From Ewingella sp. CoE-038-23 (GTDB taxonomy: Bacteria > Pseudomonadota > Gammaproteobacteria > Enterobacterales > Enterobacteriaceae), in assembly GCF_040419245.1 (NCBI RefSeq), contig NZ_JAZHOH010000001.1:2976001-3040000 (forward strand): 64,000 nucleotides of DNA, written 5' to 3'. Shown piece after piece: positions 46,935 to 56,418 of the stretch. The notes under the pieces were generated by a model, which searched no databases, was not told where the DNA came from, and saw nothing but the letters and a program-made list of their open reading frames with translations. Both the position numbers and the translations under genes were made by a program. Within the stretch, counting starts at the first letter, position 1. Each line of letters begins with the position of its first letter.

Positions 46935-48416
46935 ATGCGCACTTACACTGGCTCCTCGACCTTACTTACCCTGTTTGAGAATAGCCTCGAACCAGGACTC
47001 AATTTACGCGAGAGGCTTTGCGCTACGCTGCGTAAGGCGATTAACAGTGGCGCTTTAAGCAATGGACAGCGACTGCCTTCTTCACGCCAACTCGCCGCCG
47101 ACTTGCGTATTTCGCGCATCACGGTTGAGGCCGCCTACGCGCAAATCGAAGCCGAGGGCTATTTGCGCCGCGAGATAGGCAAAGGCACCTTTGTCAGTAT
47201 CGCCATGCCGCCGGAAACGACCTTTAAAAAGAGCCACAGACTGACACCAAGGCTGGCGACTCTTTCAGCTCGCGGCCAGCAAATTGTCGCGACCGGCGGC
47301 TGCCAAGACCCTCAGTCACCTCTGCCCTTCGCCGCGGGTAGCCCGGACTTACGCGTCTTCCCGCTGAAAATTTGGCAGCAGTTGATCAACAAGCATCTAC
47401 GCATCGGGGGCACAACGCTGCTCGGCTATGGCGATCCGCAGGGTTTTGCTCCCCTGCGCGAAGCCATTTGTGCTTACCTCCAGCAATCTCGCGGCGTGCA
47501 GTGCAGCCCGCAGCAAATCATGATCACCACCAGCTCGCAGCAGGCTTTGCAGCTCTTGGCAACTCTGCTGCTCGATCGGGGTGATAGCGTCTGGCTAGAA
47601 CAGCCGGGCTATCTCGGCGCAAGAAATGCCTTTACCAGCGCGGGCGGCAAGATATACCCGGTGGGAGTGGATGAAGAAGGCATGAACCCAGTCGGCCAAA
47701 CCGTTCAGCCTAAAGTTATCTATCTCACGCCTTCCCACCACTACCCTTCCGGCGTTAGTCTTAGCCTGCCACGCCGACTGGCGCTACTGGGGCTGGCGCG
47801 GAAATATCAGTCGTGGATCATCGAGGATGATTACGACAGCGAGCTACATTATGATGGCCGCCCTTTGCCCGCCATGCAGGGGCTGGATAAACACCTGCAG
47901 GTGATTTATCTTGGCACCTTTTCCAAAGTGCTCTTTCCTTCCTTACGTCTGGCCTACGCTGTGCTGCCCGAGACGCTGGTCGAGCCTATGACCACGCTGC
48001 GCACGGTATATGACGGCCATTCGTCTCAGTTGATGCAGGCGGTGACGGCTGATTTTATTCAGTCTGGCCATTTCGCCGCGCACTTGCGTTTTTCACGCCA
48101 GCTTTACCATAGCCGCCGCAATCATTTGCTGGAGGAGATCCAGCAAAAGCTCGCAAACTGGCTGATTCCGCAACCCGCCGCCGGAGGCTTACAGCTGGCG
48201 GCTCGCCTGCCCGCTGGCTCCGAAAAGAGGCTGACTCAGCTGGCCTTGCAACAGGGTGTCGTCACGCCACGCCTTTCGCCGCTGTGGCTGCCCGAAGCTG
48301 GCGCGCAGGAGCAAATACCTGATGGCTGGCTGCTCGGCTTCTCGGCATTAACGCCGGGAGAGATAACCTCAGCGGTTAATCGATTAGCCAAGCTGCCCTT
48401 AGATCCAAGCCAGTAA
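46935..48416 (+). CDS. MocR/PdxR-type regulator
   Basis: This 493-residue GntR-family regulator has an N-terminal winged helix-turn-helix (SNGQRLPSSRQLAADLRISRITVEAAYAQIEAEGYL, about 42-77) fused to an aminotransferase-like domain. The PLP lysine is K331 in YLGTFSKVLFPSLRL, and IIEDDYDSELHYDGRP is a MocR hallmark. It is divergent from the rhodanese gene. MocR proteins sense PLP or amino-acid derivatives; the effector here is unknown. The 3' end overlaps the convergent transporter gene by 18 bp. Confidence 0.88.
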   Translation: MRTYTGSSTLLTLFENSLEPGLNLRERLCATLRKAINSGALSNGQRLPSSRQLAADLRISRITVEAAYAQIEAEGYLRREIGKGTFVSIAMPPETTFKKSHRLTPRLATLSARGQQIVATGGCQDPQSPLPFAAGSPDLRVFPLKIWQQLINKHLRIGGTTLLGYGDPQGFAPLREAICAYLQQSRGVQCSPQQIMITTSSQQALQLLATLLLDRGDSVWLEQPGYLGARNAFTSAGGKIYPVGVDEEGMNPVGQTVQPKVIYLTPSHHYPSGVSLSLPRRLALLGLARKYQSWIIEDDYDSELHYDGRPLPAMQGLDKHLQVIYLGTFSKVLFPSLRLAYAVLPETLVEPMTTLRTVYDGHSSQLMQAVTADFIQSGHFAAHLRFSRQLYHSRRNHLLEEIQQKLANWLIPQPAAGGLQLAARLPAGSEKRLTQLALQQGVVTPRLSPLWLPEAGAQEQIPDGWLLGFSALTPGEITSAVNRLAKLPLDPSQ

Positions 48417-49520
48417 TAGCCAGCCGCTCAGGCCACTTAAAATAAGGAATGGGAAGGAGAAATAGTGGAACTTGAGCCAGATCTTGCGATCGTTGGCCAT
48501 GCGCAGGGCAATGAGGTTAGCCAGTGAACCAATCGCAAGGCCGAAACCGCCAGCGTTAACGGCGTAAGCCAGCAAGGCGTTAGGTGGCACGTAGTTAATC
48601 ATCAAAATGGTGGCTGGTACGTTGCTAATGACCTGCGACAGCCCGATACCAAGGGCGTAAACGCCCGCCGGGCTTAGGTGTGCAATCTGGTTCACCGCGT
48701 CACGCACGGCGTCTAAACCGACAATCAACCGCACGTCGATAAACATGGCGATAAACACCAGAATCAACGGCCAGTCGATGCGCAACAGCACCTGCCGCGC
48801 CAGCAAAAGAAAGCACAGCAGCACGGCAATCAGGCCATATAGCGCCACACCGAAATCCACACAGCCAATGAACACCACATACATCACCAGACAGCTAAAA
48901 AGCAGTTTTTTCTTGTATGGATAGCCCTGATTATTCTCCAGCCTTTTCAGTTTTATCGCGGGGAAACTCAGCCAAGTCACTATCAATAATGCCGCAAAAC
49001 TGACGAATGCCAGCGGGCTCATTTGGGCTATAAACCCCAAAAATGACAGGCCGGATTTGTTCCACAACAAGATATTTTGCGGATTACCGATAGGCGTAAG
49101 TAAGGAGCCCGCGTTCACCGCCAACGCCTCAAAGATGATCAGTCGCGTGACGGGCAGCGTAGAGAGCTTTTTTAGGGTGATCGTGAGTGGAATGACGATA
49201 AACAGCGCCACGTCATTGGTCATAAAGGTAGAAAGCAGCGCGGCGGCACAAACCAAAAACAGCGCCAAATAGCGCTCATTGTTGATGCTGTTGATCATCT
49301 TACGGCCAACAAAATCAAAGTAGCCGCTCACCTCAACGCCCTTGGTCAGCATCAGCAACCCAATCAGCGTGACGATAGTTGACCAATCTACAAATTGTGC
49401 AAATTGGTGGATTTTCTCCGGCTGGAAAAGAGTCAGTACCACACCCAGTAGCAATAAGACGTGCAAAAAACGGTCACGTAAGAAGGGCTTGAGTAATGTT
49501 GTGAAGAAAGTTGCCAGCAT
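48399..49520 (-). CDS. ybiR: Anion transporter YbiR-like
   Basis: This 373-residue polytopic membrane protein of the ArsB/NhaD (ion transporter) superfamily closely resembles E. coli YbiR (LLTKGVEVSGYFD, LLSTFMTNDVALFIVIPLTITLKKL, AVNAGSLLTPIGNPQNILLW, GLSQVISNVPATILMINYVPP, GGFGLAIGSLANLIALRMANDRKIW). I used the ATG at 49520; an in-frame TTG lies four codons upstream. In E. coli ybiR is elsewhere on the chromosome, so the location is non-syntenic. Substrate unknown. Confidence 0.85.
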   Translation of the reverse strand: MLATFFTTLLKPFLRDRFLHVLLLLGVVLTLFQPEKIHQFAQFVDWSTIVTLIGLLMLTKGVEVSGYFDFVGRKMINSINNERYLALFLVCAAALLSTFMTNDVALFIVIPLTITLKKLSTLPVTRLIIFEALAVNAGSLLTPIGNPQNILLWNKSGLSFLGFIAQMSPLAFVSFAALLIVTWLSFPAIKLKRLENNQGYPYKKKLLFSCLVMYVVFIGCVDFGVALYGLIAVLLCFLLLARQVLLRIDWPLILVFIAMFIDVRLIVGLDAVRDAVNQIAHLSPAGVYALGIGLSQVISNVPATILMINYVPPNALLAYAVNAGGFGLAIGSLANLIALRMANDRKIWLKFHYFSFPFLILSGLSGWLLLAWI

Positions 49521-49616
49521 AGTTTTCCGCAATGAGTGACCCTGTCAATTGCGCTGACGTTACCCGAAGACGTTGCGGCCCGCTACTGCAAAAATGAGTT
49601 TTCCAGCAAACCTCGT

Positions 49617-49646
49617 AATAAAAAACGAGGCCGCTGAGGGCCTCGT
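49617..49646 (-). terminator. Intrinsic terminator of the PepSY gene
   Basis: ACGAGGCC (49625-49632) pairs with GGCCTCGT (49639-49646) around a 6-nt loop. On the minus strand a U-run follows, from the A-run just before the left arm. Confidence 0.85.
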
Positions 49647-49734
49647 CAATAATTTGCGAGAAGGCTCGCAATCCCTTATTTCCGCTCGCTTTTCAGCTTG
49701 TTATTTGCACGCTGCGAGCTAAAGTCGGCGCTCA

Positions 49735-51195
49735 TTAATTCACCGCAACAGCTTGGAGCCGGTTTCTATGTCGCAGCCAACGGAGCACATCAATCAGCAA
49801 GAAGATAAGCAGGCTTACCCCCATCACTGGCAGGCTGATGGAGAGAGCCAGTGCTATCAGCCCAATTGGCCATTGCAGGCTGGCAGGAAGTTGGCGCCAC
49901 GTTTGAATCAGGGTTACCACCGGATGCGGGCCGCTGTTCATCGCCGGACGGCGCAGCCACCACATGCGGTAGCCCCAGCCAATCATCACGCACAGCCCAA
50001 TGCCGAACAGCACCAGAATAGCCTGATTCCAGAAGCCAAACAGAATACCCATATGGGCATCAACGCCCCAGCGAGTGAGCTTCGCCAGCAGCGGGAAATG
50101 GGCAAACTCGGTATGGTCAATAATCGCCATTGTCTGAGGGTTAACCGATACGGCATCAACCTGCGTCGGCCAGCTTCGGTCCACTTCCGTCACCGTCCAG
50201 GCCTTATCCGCCGTATAAGCCGGGCGAATTTCTATTTTGTTAGCCGTGATCCCTGCATGACGCGCGGCGGCGATGACCTGATCGAAAGTGATCGGCAAAA
50301 CATTAACCGGCTCAACTTTTGCTGGCATGTGATGAGCTGCCATATCGGGCATGTCAGGCATATCTGCCATGCTCATATCACTCATCTGGTGCTCGGCATG
50401 TTCACCCGCAGGAGCCGATTTTTCGCCTGCCAGAGTGGTCGCGACCGAAGGGGTCATCCAGCCCATATGTTCACGCAGGATGCTGATATTGCTCCCGGCC
50501 CACTGTGACCATGTCAGGCCGGTTACCGACAGAAACAGCATGCCGACCAACAGCGTGATGCCAAGCCAGGTATGCCAGCGGCGGCTAATGTGCTGCTTGG
50601 CAGCCGTGCCGGTAAGCTTACGGTTGCCACGGGTTTTCTGCCGGCTGGTTGCCCATAGAAGAATGCCGCCCAGTGCCGCAACCCACAGCCATGAAGCGGC
50701 GAGTTCGCTGTAATTACGGCCAATATCGCCTAGCAGCAGCTCGCGGTGAAGCTCATCGAGCCAGGTGCGTAAAGGCAGGATGCCGCTGGTGCCATAGACG
50801 GTCTCTTCGCCTTTAATATCCAGCGTCACGGGGTCAACAAATATTGCCTTGGTTTTGGACGCGCCGAGGCTTGGGTCGGACAGCATGACCCGCGTGGTTT
50901 CCCCCAGCGCAGGGGCTGGACGAATCGCAGCGATCTTCGCCTGATCGCCAGCAATGGCCAGCGCAGCTTCAATTTGCCGAGAGATCGGCTGCACGTCGCC
51001 TTTCGCGGAAGTAAAAAGCTCGTTGGCGTACAAGTGGTTTTCAAGCTGAGGGGTAAGTACATACAGCGTGCCGGTCAACGCGGCGACAAAGATAAAAGGC
51101 CCGACGAACAGACCGATATAGAAATGGATACGCTTGAGTAACGCAATGGACGCGGCTTTGGCCGTCATTTTGGTCGAGCTTGCAGGATGGCTCAT
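49735..51195 (-). CDS. PepSY-domain membrane protein with Met/His-rich insert
   Basis: This is a PepSY-associated membrane protein (486 aa from the ATG at 51195, AGGAAA upstream). Main hydrophobic segments lie near residues 26-48, 168-184, 210-228, 388-408 and 441-470. A periplasmic-type insert at 265-293 is rich in Met, His and Asp (HQMSDMSMADMPDMPDMAAHHM), typical of Cu(I) or other soft-metal binding. Relatives act as ferric or cupric reductase-like or siderophore-utilisation membrane proteins. It shares orientation with the Met-rich DUF2946 gene 93 bp upstream. Metal role is inference. Confidence 0.8.
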   Translation of the reverse strand: MSHPASSTKMTAKAASIALLKRIHFYIGLFVGPFIFVAALTGTLYVLTPQLENHLYANELFTSAKGDVQPISRQIEAALAIAGDQAKIAAIRPAPALGETTRVMLSDPSLGASKTKAIFVDPVTLDIKGEETVYGTSGILPLRTWLDELHRELLLGDIGRNYSELAASWLWVAALGGILLWATSRQKTRGNRKLTGTAAKQHISRRWHTWLGITLLVGMLFLSVTGLTWSQWAGSNISILREHMGWMTPSVATTLAGEKSAPAGEHAEHQMSDMSMADMPDMPDMAAHHMPAKVEPVNVLPITFDQVIAAARHAGITANKIEIRPAYTADKAWTVTEVDRSWPTQVDAVSVNPQTMAIIDHTEFAHFPLLAKLTRWGVDAHMGILFGFWNQAILVLFGIGLCVMIGWGYRMWWLRRPAMNSGPHPVVTLIQTWRQLPASLQWPIGLIALALSISLPVMGVSLLIFLLIDVLRWLRHRNRLQAVAVN

Positions 51196-51288
51196 CAAGA
51201 ATGTTTCCTGAGTGTTCAAATAGCAGGTGCAGAACAGCAAAGCCAGGTCGGCACTGTTCAGACGATGTTTAATAGATGAAACAAAAAG

Positions 51289-51801
51289 CTATTTAAAAGC
51301 AGGAGGGGCGCGAGGCTGAGAGTCAGGGTAGAAAGCAGTGGGAACAGGACGAACGGCTGCGAGGCGCGGCGGTGCGCGGCTGGAGGTGTTAGACACCCAC
51401 AGCATCGGCAGCGCTAACATATGCAACAGCGGCAGGTGGACCAAAAGTACGCAGTAACCACAGGCTGCGTCACTCATGTCGCCGGGCATCATCACTCCCA
51501 GCCCCATATCGTGCATGGGCATAGAGTTTTGATGAGCCGCAGTATCAGCCTGTTCAGCCATCTCGCCATGCGACATCGGTATGTCGGACTCTGACATCTC
51601 TGACATATCCATCGATGCCATAGGCATTTCTGCCATCGACATCTCTGTCATCGCCATGCCAGGCATCATCGAATGCGACATGCCAGCAGCCACCAGTGAT
51701 TTTGACACCACCGGCGCGATAAATAACATCAGGATGGCCAGAATCCCAAGCCAGGCAGGAAAAAGAGTGTGCCTGTGCTTTATCTGGCTAAGTGAGAGCA
51801 T
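51289..51801 (-). CDS. DUF2946 family Met-rich protein
   Basis: This 170-residue protein resembles the DUF2946 family, small proteins often found beside copper-related TonB receptors and PepSY proteins. An N-terminal hydrophobic segment (15-35) could be a signal anchor. Residues 41-109 hold most of its roughly two dozen methionines in M-x-M and M-x-x-M spacing, and a CGYC motif (C114, C117) precedes a second hydrophobic stretch. The tail is Pro/Arg-rich. A soft-metal-binding function is likely, but it is not a characterised family. Confidence 0.75.
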   Translation of the reverse strand: MLSLSQIKHRHTLFPAWLGILAILMLFIAPVVSKSLVAAGMSHSMMPGMAMTEMSMAEMPMASMDMSEMSESDIPMSHGEMAEQADTAAHQNSMPMHDMGLGVMMPGDMSDAACGYCVLLVHLPLLHMLALPMLWVSNTSSRAPPRLAAVRPVPTAFYPDSQPRAPPAFK

Positions 51802-51913
51802 TGCATCTTAGTTATAAAAGTATCTATTGAGTGAAAAGAAAGCGGCGGAATTGTACCTGAATAGTTAAGTCGTTTGTAGCTGTTGAGGCATTGGGGAGTG
51901 TGACGGCGAGCAT

Positions 51914-51941
51914 AAAAAAACCCGCACGATGGCGGGTTTTT
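51914..51941 (-). terminator. Intrinsic terminator of fabB
   Basis: AAAAACCCGC (51916-51925) pairs with GCGGGTTTTT (51932-51941). On the minus strand a run of U follows. It lies 17 bp past the fabB stop and could also act rightward. Confidence 0.9.
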
Positions 51942-51958
51942 CAAAGAGAACGACGAGA

Positions 51959-53179
51959 TTACTTGTCGTTTTTCAGCTTACGCATAACCAGCGTGGCGTT
52001 AGTACCGCCGAAGCCGAAGCTGTTAGACATCACGGTAGTCAGCTCGCGCTGAGTTGGCTTAGTGATGATGTCCATACCTTCAGCCTGCTCATCGAGGTTT
52101 TCGATGTTGATGCTTGGCGCGATGAAGTTATTTTCAGCCATCAGCAGGGTGTAGATTGCTTCCTGCACGCCCGCAGCACCCAGTGAGTGGCCGGTCATGG
52201 CTTTAGTAGAAGACAGAGCTGGTGTTGTAGCGCCGAACACTTCGCGGATTGCGCCGAGTTCTTTCACATCGCCTACTGGAGTAGAAGTACCGTGTACGTT
52301 GACGTAGTCAATCGGGGTGTCCACACCCTGCATTGCCATCTTCATACAGCGCACTGCGCCTTCGCCTGATGGAGCAACCATGTCTGCGCCGTCAGATGTT
52401 GCGCCGTAGCCCACGATTTCTGCATAGATGTGCGCGCCACGTGCCAGAGCGTGTTCCAGCTCTTCCACAACAACCATACCGCCGCCGCCAGCAATGACGA
52501 AACCGTCACGGGCTTTATCGTAAGTACGGGAAGCTTTATCTGGAGTGTCGTTGTAGCTGGTAGACAGTGCGCCCATAGCGTCGAACTCACAGGCCATTTC
52601 CCAGCACAGCTCTTCGCCGCCACCGGCGAAGACCACGTCTTGTTTACCGAGCTGAATCATCTCTACCGCGTTACCGATGCAGTGAGCAGAAGTCGCACAA
52701 GCAGAGCTGATGGAATAGTTAACGCCACGAATTTTGAAAGGAGTCGCGAGGCAAGCAGAAACGCCAGACGCCATCGCCTTAGTCACCATGTATGGACCTA
52801 CGCCGCGCAGACCTTTAGCACGCATGCCGTCAGAACCCGCAACCTGGTTACGTGGTGAACCGCCGCCGGAACCTGCGATCAGGCCGGTACGTTCGTTAGA
52901 AACCATCTCAGGCGTCAGGCCAGAATCCTCGATAGCCTGCTGCATGGACAGATAAGCGTAGATAGAAGCATCACTCATGAAACGCACGACCTTACGATCG
53001 ATAAGCCCTGCGGTGTCTAACTTAACATCACCCCAGACATGGCTACGCATTCCGGCATCTTTCAACTCTTGCGAGAAGGTGATCCCTGAGCGCCCTTCTT
53101 GCAGGGAGTTAAGTACTTCCTGCTTGTTGTTACCGATGCTCGAGATGATACCCAGGCCAGTAATGACTGCACGTTTCAT
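51959..53179 (-). CDS. fabB: 3-oxoacyl-ACP synthase I (KAS I)
   Basis: FabB elongates acyl-ACP and is required for unsaturated fatty-acid synthesis in enterics. The 406-residue protein equals the E. coli length. The Cys-His-His triad is C161 ([10 protein letters not shown]), H296 ([11 protein letters not shown]) and H331 ([11 protein letters not shown]). A FabR-like operator precedes it, and a terminator follows. It is divergent from mnmC. Confidence 0.97.
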   Translation of the reverse strand: MKRAVITGLGIISSIGNNKQEVLNSLQEGRSGITFSQELKDAGMRSHVWGDVKLDTAGLIDRKVVRFMSDASIYAYLSMQQAIEDSGLTPEMVSNERTGLIAGSGGGSPRNQVAGSDGMRAKGLRGVGPYMVTKAMASGVSACLATPFKIRGVNYSISSACATSAHCIGNAVEMIQLGKQDVVFAGGGEELCWEMACEFDAMGALSTSYNDTPDKASRTYDKARDGFVIAGGGGMVVVEELEHALARGAHIYAEIVGYGATSDGADMVAPSGEGAVRCMKMAMQGVDTPIDYVNVHGTSTPVGDVKELGAIREVFGATTPALSSTKAMTGHSLGAAGVQEAIYTLLMAENNFIAPSINIENLDEQAEGMDIITKPTQRELTTVMSNSFGFGGTNATLVMRKLKNDK

Positions 53180-53227
53180 TTAATACCTCTTGTACTATTA
53201 ACTATTCGGGATTTCGTGACGCACTCT

Positions 53228-53245
53228 AGCGTACAGTTGTACGCC
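53228..53245 (-). promoter_or_regulatory. FabR-type operator of fabB
   Basis: The palindrome GCGTACA-GT-TGTACGC (53229-53244) matches the operator bound by FabR upstream of E. coli fabB and fabA. It lies about 50-65 bp before the fabB start. Confidence 0.85.
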
Positions 53246-53348
53246 GAACAAGTCCGATCAGCAATTCCTTGTGTAAATCGCAGTAAATTTGCGCGAGGTC
53301 AAACTGGCCGTTAAACTTCGGCATCGCCTTGAACTGAGGGAGTTTCAT

Positions 53349-55385
53349 GTGAGCCACACCCCAATCCAGCCCGCCGAATTAAGTTGGAACGAACAGGGTA
53401 CACCTGTTTCCCGACATTTTGATGACGTCTATTTTTCCAACCAAAATGGCCTGCTGGAAACCCGCCACGTCTTTCTAAACGGTAATGGATTCCCACAACG
53501 CTTTGCCGAACATCCGCGCTCGGTCTGCGTTATTGCAGAAACCGGATTTGGCACCGGCCTGAACTTTCTCACTCTGTGGCAAGCCTTTGATGACTTTACC
53601 CAGCAGCAGCCCGAAGCTCGTCTAAAACGCCTGCATTTCATTAGCTTCGAGAAATTTCCACTGTCCGTAAATGACCTGACTGCCGCCTTAAACCAGTGGC
53701 CTGAACTTGCCGACTATGCCAGACAACTTGTTGCCCAATGGCCGCTGCCTTTTTCCGGCTGCCATCGCCTGCTGCTGGACGACGGGCGCATCACTCTCGA
53801 CCTATGGTTCGGCGATGTTACTACCCTGCTTCCGGCTTGTGACAGCAGTATGAATCAACAGGTTGACGCCTGGTTTTTAGACGGTTTTGCCCCTTCTAAA
53901 AACCCCGATATGTGGACTCCCGAGCTGTTCGCCAATATGGCGCGGCTTTCACGCTCGCAAGGTACGCTGGCAACCTTTACCGTGGCCGGTTTTGTCCGTC
54001 GCGGTTTACTCGATGCAGGCTTTGACGTCGAGAAAGTGAAAGGGTTCGGTCAAAAGAAACATATGCTTAGCGGCGTGATGAATAATCCGCTAAATCTGCC
54101 ACATTCGGCTCCGTGGTATCAGAGACCGGCGGCGGAAAACACCCAAAACATTGCCATAATCGGCGGTGGCGTCGCCAGTGCCGTGCTGGCACTGGCGCTG
54201 CTGCGGCGTGATTTTAACGTCACTCTTTATTGTGCCGATGACCAACCGGCTCAGGGAGCTTCGGGGAATCGTCAGGGCGCGGTTTACCCCTTACTTAATG
54301 GTAAAGGCGACGCGCTGGAGCGATTTTTCTCCCACGCATTCACCTTCGCCCGTCGCCAGTATCAGGCTTTAGCAGCAAGTGGCGTGGCCTTCGACCATCA
54401 GTGGTGCGGCGTAAGCCAGATTGGCTATGACGCCAAGAGTCAGGGGAAAATTGATAAGATCCTCGCAGGCGAACTGCCAGCCGAGCTAGCCACCGCCCTC
54501 ACTCAGCAGCAGCTGACCGAAGCTTGCGGCTTAGCGTGTCATCACGGCGGGATCAGCTATGGGCTGGGGGGCTGGCTCTGCCCCGCTCAACTCACCACGG
54601 AGTTAATCCGACTGGCCGAGACGCGCGGGCTAAAGGCACATTTCAACCAGCCGGTCACGGCGTTACGACAGACCGAGGACAGCCTCTGGGCGCTGACCTT
54701 CGCCAATGGCGAAACCCTAGTGCATGACAGCCTGGTGCTGGCAAACGGGGCGAATATTACTGATTTCCAGCAAACCGAGAAGCTGCCGGTCTACGCCGTC
54801 GGCGGTCAGGTTTCACATATTCCCACCACGCCTGAGCTGCAAAAGCTTAAACAGGTGCTGTGCTATGACGGCTACCTCACCCCGGTTAACCCGGCGAATC
54901 AGCATCACTGTATCGGCGCGAGCTATCACCGCGCTGACAGGTCGACGGCTTATCGCGAAGACGATCAGCAGCAGAACCGCCAGCGGCTGATTGACTGCTT
55001 GCCGCAAGCCGGCTGGGCACGAGCAGTCGACGTGAGTAGCGGCGAGGCGCGAAACGGCGTGCGCTGTGCAACACGCGACCATCTCCCGATGGTGGGCGCA
55101 GTAGCCGATTATGACGCTATGCTGGAAACCTACAAGAAACTGGATATTGCCGTAAAACGCGGCCAGCCGGTGGCCGATGCGCCTTATCATCGCAACCTGT
55201 TCCTGCTTGGGGCGCTGGGTTCGCGTGGGCTAAGCTCGGCCCCGCTGGCGGCGGAAGTGCTGGCGGCGCAAATTTCAGGGGAGCCGATGCCGCTCGATAG
55301 CGAAACGCTGGCGGCGCTTAATCCACATCGCATGTGGGTAAGAAAGCTGCTGAAAGGCAAGCCGGTGGTGAGTGAAGAGAACTGA
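53349..55385 (+). CDS. mnmC: Bifunctional tRNA mnm5s2U synthase MnmC
   Basis: MnmC carries out the last two steps of mnm5(s2)U34 synthesis in tRNA. With the GTG start at 53349 it has 678 residues (E. coli 668, also GTG). The N-terminal methyltransferase domain (1-250) has [15 protein letters not shown] at 64-78 and [13 protein letters not shown]. The C-terminal FAD oxidoreductase (about 265-678) begins [21 protein letters not shown] longer frame to 53289 is unsupported. A terminator follows. Confidence 0.94.
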   Translation: MSHTPIQPAELSWNEQGTPVSRHFDDVYFSNQNGLLETRHVFLNGNGFPQRFAEHPRSVCVIAETGFGTGLNFLTLWQAFDDFTQQQPEARLKRLHFISFEKFPLSVNDLTAALNQWPELADYARQLVAQWPLPFSGCHRLLLDDGRITLDLWFGDVTTLLPACDSSMNQQVDAWFLDGFAPSKNPDMWTPELFANMARLSRSQGTLATFTVAGFVRRGLLDAGFDVEKVKGFGQKKHMLSGVMNNPLNLPHSAPWYQRPAAENTQNIAIIGGGVASAVLALALLRRDFNVTLYCADDQPAQGASGNRQGAVYPLLNGKGDALERFFSHAFTFARRQYQALAASGVAFDHQWCGVSQIGYDAKSQGKIDKILAGELPAELATALTQQQLTEACGLACHHGGISYGLGGWLCPAQLTTELIRLAETRGLKAHFNQPVTALRQTEDSLWALTFANGETLVHDSLVLANGANITDFQQTEKLPVYAVGGQVSHIPTTPELQKLKQVLCYDGYLTPVNPANQHHCIGASYHRADRSTAYREDDQQQNRQRLIDCLPQAGWARAVDVSSGEARNGVRCATRDHLPMVGAVADYDAMLETYKKLDIAVKRGQPVADAPYHRNLFLLGALGSRGLSSAPLAAEVLAAQISGEPMPLDSETLAALNPHRMWVRKLLKGKPVVSEEN

Positions 55386-55393
55386 CAGAATTG

Positions 55394-55421
55394 ACAAAGG
55401 GCCTGGCGGCCCTTTGTTTTT
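55394..55421 (+). terminator. Intrinsic terminator of mnmC
   Basis: ACAAAGGGCC (55394-55403) pairs with GGCCCTTTGT (55408-55417) around loop TGGC and is followed by TTTT. Confidence 0.92.
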
Positions 55422-55436
55422 ACAAGGTATGACTGA

Positions 55437-55721
55437 TTATTTGGCTTCTGGCAGAGACGCCTGATAGAGATTTTCCCACATGCCGAGCACCAGAACCTGA
55501 TCGCGCGGGGAGAGCTCTCCGGCCTGAATAGCCTTATCCAGACTGTGTCGGACACGAATTTTCAATGCTTCGGCAGTGTGTTCGCCGTTTTCTTCCGCGT
55601 CGGCAACCGCCACGGTCAGATGGCCTCGCAGATAGCCACTGGCGAACAGCTCATCATCGCTGGCGCTTTCAACCATGTCGTCAATCAGCGTCAAAATACG
55701 CGCTTCAAATTCTGCGATCAT
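55437..55721 (-). CDS. yfcL: Conserved protein YfcL
   Basis: YfcL is a 94-residue acidic cytosolic protein (E. coli 92) of unknown function. The start is the ATG at 55721, with GAGG 7 nt upstream, and the N-terminus is [18 protein letters not shown]. The blocks [17 protein letters not shown] and AGELSPRDQ are nearly identical to E. coli. It is the last gene of the prmB-aroC-mepA-yfcA-epmC-yfcL unit. Confidence 0.92.
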   Translation of the reverse strand: MIAEFEARILTLIDDMVESASDDELFASGYLRGHLTVAVADAEENGEHTAEALKIRVRHSLDKAIQAGELSPRDQVLVLGMWENLYQASLPEAK

Positions 55722-55753
55722 CAATCATCCTCAATTATTCAATATTCAGAAAT

Positions 55754-56311
55754 TCATTCTAGCGGTTGCAGCGCAGGGAAATCTGCCGCCGTCAAAGGTG
55801 CCGTATTGTAAAACGATTGTAACGCTTTTATAAAGCGCGCCGGTCTTTCTGGGACGCCTTGTTGCAAGATCCGCAGCACTTCTTCGCGGACCTTATTGTG
55901 GAAAGCCACGCGGTCCGGCTCACAATCGCCGCTCAGATTGTCACAACTGACGTTAAAGCGGAACCCGGCGGCGGCGCAAAATAGCCACTCATAGGACTGG
56001 GGCTTAATTTCCACCTTCTCGAATTCACTTTGCGTTTGCGCGTCACGGCCGTCCGGGCAGTACCAGTAACCAAAATCCACCAGCTTGCGGCGCTCGGCCC
56101 CCGCCACGCACCAGTGGGAGATTTCATGCAATCCGCTGGCGTAGTAGCCGTGAGCAAAAACGATGCGATTGAAATCTTCCTGTTCATCGGCGGGCAGGTA
56201 AATTGGCTCGTCATCACCTTTAATCAGCCGGGTGTTGAATTCCTCATAGAAGCAGGAATCAAAAATCTGGATTAATTGATGATAATTATGGGTTTCTGTT
56301 GAATCGGACAT
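55754..56311 (-). CDS. epmC: Elongation factor P hydroxylase EpmC
   Basis: EpmC (YfcM) hydroxylates the beta-lysyl-modified lysine of elongation factor P, completing its modification. The 185-residue protein (E. coli 182) has the conserved HEISH motif (H62, E63, H66), GDDEPIYLPADEQ, FGYWYCPDGRDAQTQSEFE and PERPARFIKALQ. Its neighbours are yfcL (32 bp downstream) and yfcA (107 bp upstream). Confidence 0.95.
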   Translation of the reverse strand: MSDSTETHNYHQLIQIFDSCFYEEFNTRLIKGDDEPIYLPADEQEDFNRIVFAHGYYASGLHEISHWCVAGAERRKLVDFGYWYCPDGRDAQTQSEFEKVEIKPQSYEWLFCAAAGFRFNVSCDNLSGDCEPDRVAFHNKVREEVLRILQQGVPERPARFIKALQSFYNTAPLTAADFPALQPLE

Positions 56312-56418
56312 AGTTGCTGCGAAACTCTATCAAGTGAAATTAGGGGCAAATACTCCCCTATTTGAATATTGTTTTTACTGATGTTGATCAGTGATTTGCG
56401 CCGGTTAACCGCCGATGA

